Positions 5,943 through 7,339 of a stretch of 7,339 nt of DNA are shown here, piece by piece. The notes under the pieces were generated by a model that was given only the letters and a program-made list of their open reading frames with translations, was not told the DNA's origin and ran no database searches. Position 1 is the stretch's first letter, and each line of letters starts with the position of its first letter. The DNA comes from Spirochaetaceae bacterium (GTDB lineage: Bacteria > Spirochaetota > Spirochaetia > B11-G9). The stretch spans positions 1-7,339 of the forward strand of contig DAOWMA010000098.1 in NCBI GenBank assembly GCA_030643345.1, read 5' to 3'. The position numbers and the translations under genes are program-made.

Positions 5943-7339
5943 ATATTATTCCTTTTCTGGTTTCTCATATAAGCTGCAATTACCAGTTGCCCCAGAGCAA
6001 GCCCGCCGTCATTGGAGGGAACTTTACTGTGGGTAAACGTTTCAAATCCCATTTCTGTCAGTCTTGTTTCTGCCTTTTTAAGAAGGTATTCGTTCATAAA
6101 AACACCCCCGGAAAGTGCAGCTTTATTTATCCCTGTTTCTTCTCTTAACAAATCTGCAGATGAGCAGATAATTTCAACAATTGTGTTATGAAATTTAGTT
6201 GAAATAACAGCAGCAGCAGAACCCCCCATAATGTCCTTTATTATTGCTCGGAATGAAGAATCCAGGCTGATTTCTTTTTGAATTTGAAAAGGGTAGTATT
6301 CGTTAGTTTCCGGGACATCATCTATAACTGCTTCAAGTCGCATGGGTGCTTCCGCATCGAAGCTGCTGTAGAGACAAAGTCCAAGCATTGCTGATACAGC
6401 ATCAAAGAGTCTCCCAACACTGGATGTTAAAGGGGAGTTGATTTTTTTATCTATTATATCCAGAAGTATTTCTATATCAGTACCTGGAATTTCCCTTAGA
6501 AATGGCAGATCCATTTCTAAAAACTCCCGGCCTGTAGCAGAGTAAAGAGCTGAAACAGCCATTCTCCATGGTTCAGCAGCTGCTTTGTCTCCACCAGGAA
6601 GGGGAATGTATTTAAAGTGGAAGTGTCTTTTATAATTAACAAAGTTGCAGGTAAAGATTTCTCCTCCCCATATATGACCGTCATCTCCAAGGCCTGTTCC
6701 GTCAAAACTAAACCCGATGACTTCGTTACTAACACCATTTTCCACCATGCAGGAGGCTATATGAGCATGATGATGCTGGATGGCAATCTTTGGTACTGAA
6801 TAATTATCAAAATAGCTTGTACTTATATAATCCGGGTGAAGATCGTGAGCTATTAGTGAAGGGGTAAACCTGTAGAGATTATTATATCTGTTCATGGATT
6901 CCCTGTAAAATTCAAGGGTTTCAAAATTCTTTAAATCACCGATATGCTGACTTAAAACAGCTTTGTTCTCTTTCCCGATACAGAAGCAGGTTTTCAGTTC
7001 ACTACCGGTTGCAAGTATTCCCTCAACATTTGTGCCGGCTGTAATAGATTCAGGAGCATAACCTCTGGATCGTCTGAGTATTCTTTCTTTTCCATTTATT
7101 ATTCGTACAACGGAGTCATCAGTCCTGTTTTGAATATCTCTGTTATATGTCAGTACAGCATCACAGAATCCTGAAAATCTGTTAAGTGCAGAGTCATTAT
7201 CTATCTCAATTGGTTCACTGGAAATATTCCCGCTGGTAAGAACCATTGCAGAGATACCAGGGTTTCCCATCAGCATATAATGAAAAGGTGTATACGGTAG
7301 AAAGCAGCCGATTGTATTTAAGCTGCTGGTAACACCAGA
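5933..7339 (-). CDS. hypF: Carbamoyltransferase HypF, C-terminal part (5' end cut by window edge)
   Basis: HypF makes carbamoyl-adenylate from carbamoyl phosphate and ATP and transfers the carbamoyl group to HypE's C-terminal cysteine, the first step of CN ligand synthesis. The visible 468 codons are the C-terminal part of a protein that is usually about 750 residues; the acylphosphatase, zinc-finger and most of the YrdC-like domains lie beyond the right edge. Visible parts, numbered from the edge: the end of the YrdC-like domain with LPYTPFHY, VLTSGNISSEPI, TDDSVVR and RRSRGYAPESI (residues 14 to about 98), then a Kae1/TobZ-like carbamoyltransferase domain with metal-binding HHHAH (189-193), FDGTGLGDDGHIWGGE (212-227), TSSVGRLFDAVSAMLG, ALSGGVFMN (408-416) and PSNDGGLALGQ (441-451). 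The frame is open up to the edge, so the ATG at 7276 is internal. The stop overlaps hypC. Confidence 0.96.
   Translation of the reverse strand, partial: SGVTSSLNTIGCFLPYTPFHYMLMGNPGISAMVLTSGNISSEPIEIDNDSALNRFSGFCDAVLTYNRDIQNRTDDSVVRIINGKERILRRSRGYAPESITAGTNVEGILATGSELKTCFCIGKENKAVLSQHIGDLKNFETLEFYRESMNRYNNLYRFTPSLIAHDLHPDYISTSYFDNYSVPKIAIQHHHAHIASCMVENGVSNEVIGFSFDGTGLGDDGHIWGGEIFTCNFVNYKRHFHFKYIPLPGGDKAAAEPWRMAVSALYSATGREFLEMDLPFLREIPGTDIEILLDIIDKKINSPLTSSVGRLFDAVSAMLGLCLYSSFDAEAPMRLEAVIDDVPETNEYYPFQIQKEISLDSSFRAIIKDIMGGSAAAVISTKFHNTIVEIICSSADLLREETGINKAALSGGVFMNEYLLKKAETRLTEMGFETFTHSKVPSNDGGLALGQLVIAAYMRNQKRNNICV

Noticed and set aside
5320..6036. Open frame of 238 codons on the plus strand
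   Set aside because: It lies antisense to hypD, hypC and the end of hypF, which have unmistakable family motifs; no recognisable domain, and its composition is that of a shadow frame.

Overview
The whole 7.3 kb window is one tightly packed operon read on the minus strand, from right to left. It holds a nearly complete set of [NiFe]-hydrogenase maturation genes followed by the electron-transfer and small subunits of a cytoplasmic bidirectional hydrogenase of the sulfhydrogenase / group 3b type. In transcription order the genes are hypF (5' end outside the window), hypC, hypD, hypE, hypA, hypB, a fused hydB-hydG gene, and hydD (3' end outside the window). All eight reading frames are intact, and no gap between genes is longer than a few bases. 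The catalytic large subunit (hydA) is not in the window; by analogy with known hydBGDA operons it should lie just beyond the left edge.

How the genes work together: HypF and HypE make the cyanide ligands from carbamoyl phosphate. HypC and HypD assemble the Fe(CN)2CO centre. HypA and HypB deliver nickel to the large subunit. The structural proteins then form a soluble enzyme. HydD carries electrons between the NiFe site and HydBG through [4Fe-4S] clusters. HydBG passes them through two more [4Fe-4S] clusters, a [2Fe-2S] centre and a flavin to NAD(P).

Two points need care in annotation. First, HydB and HydG, separate proteins in the well-known Pyrococcus enzymes, are one 626-residue polypeptide here. 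Second, hypD has no ATG, GTG or TTG at its natural 5' end. Its first in-frame ATG lies 30 codons inside the family's conserved N-terminus, while an ATT codon at 5711 sits 7 bases after a strong AAAGGAG ribosome binding site and gives a normal-length HypD. The starts of hypA and hypB also need small corrections.

Organism: moderately AT-rich by eye, with strong purine-rich Shine-Dalgarno sites and an oxygen-sensitive NAD(P)-linked hydrogenase. This suggests an anaerobic or facultative bacterium, but the sequence does not let me name a phylum. I found no RNA genes, mobile elements, CRISPR arrays, promoter or terminator; the operon starts and ends outside the window.
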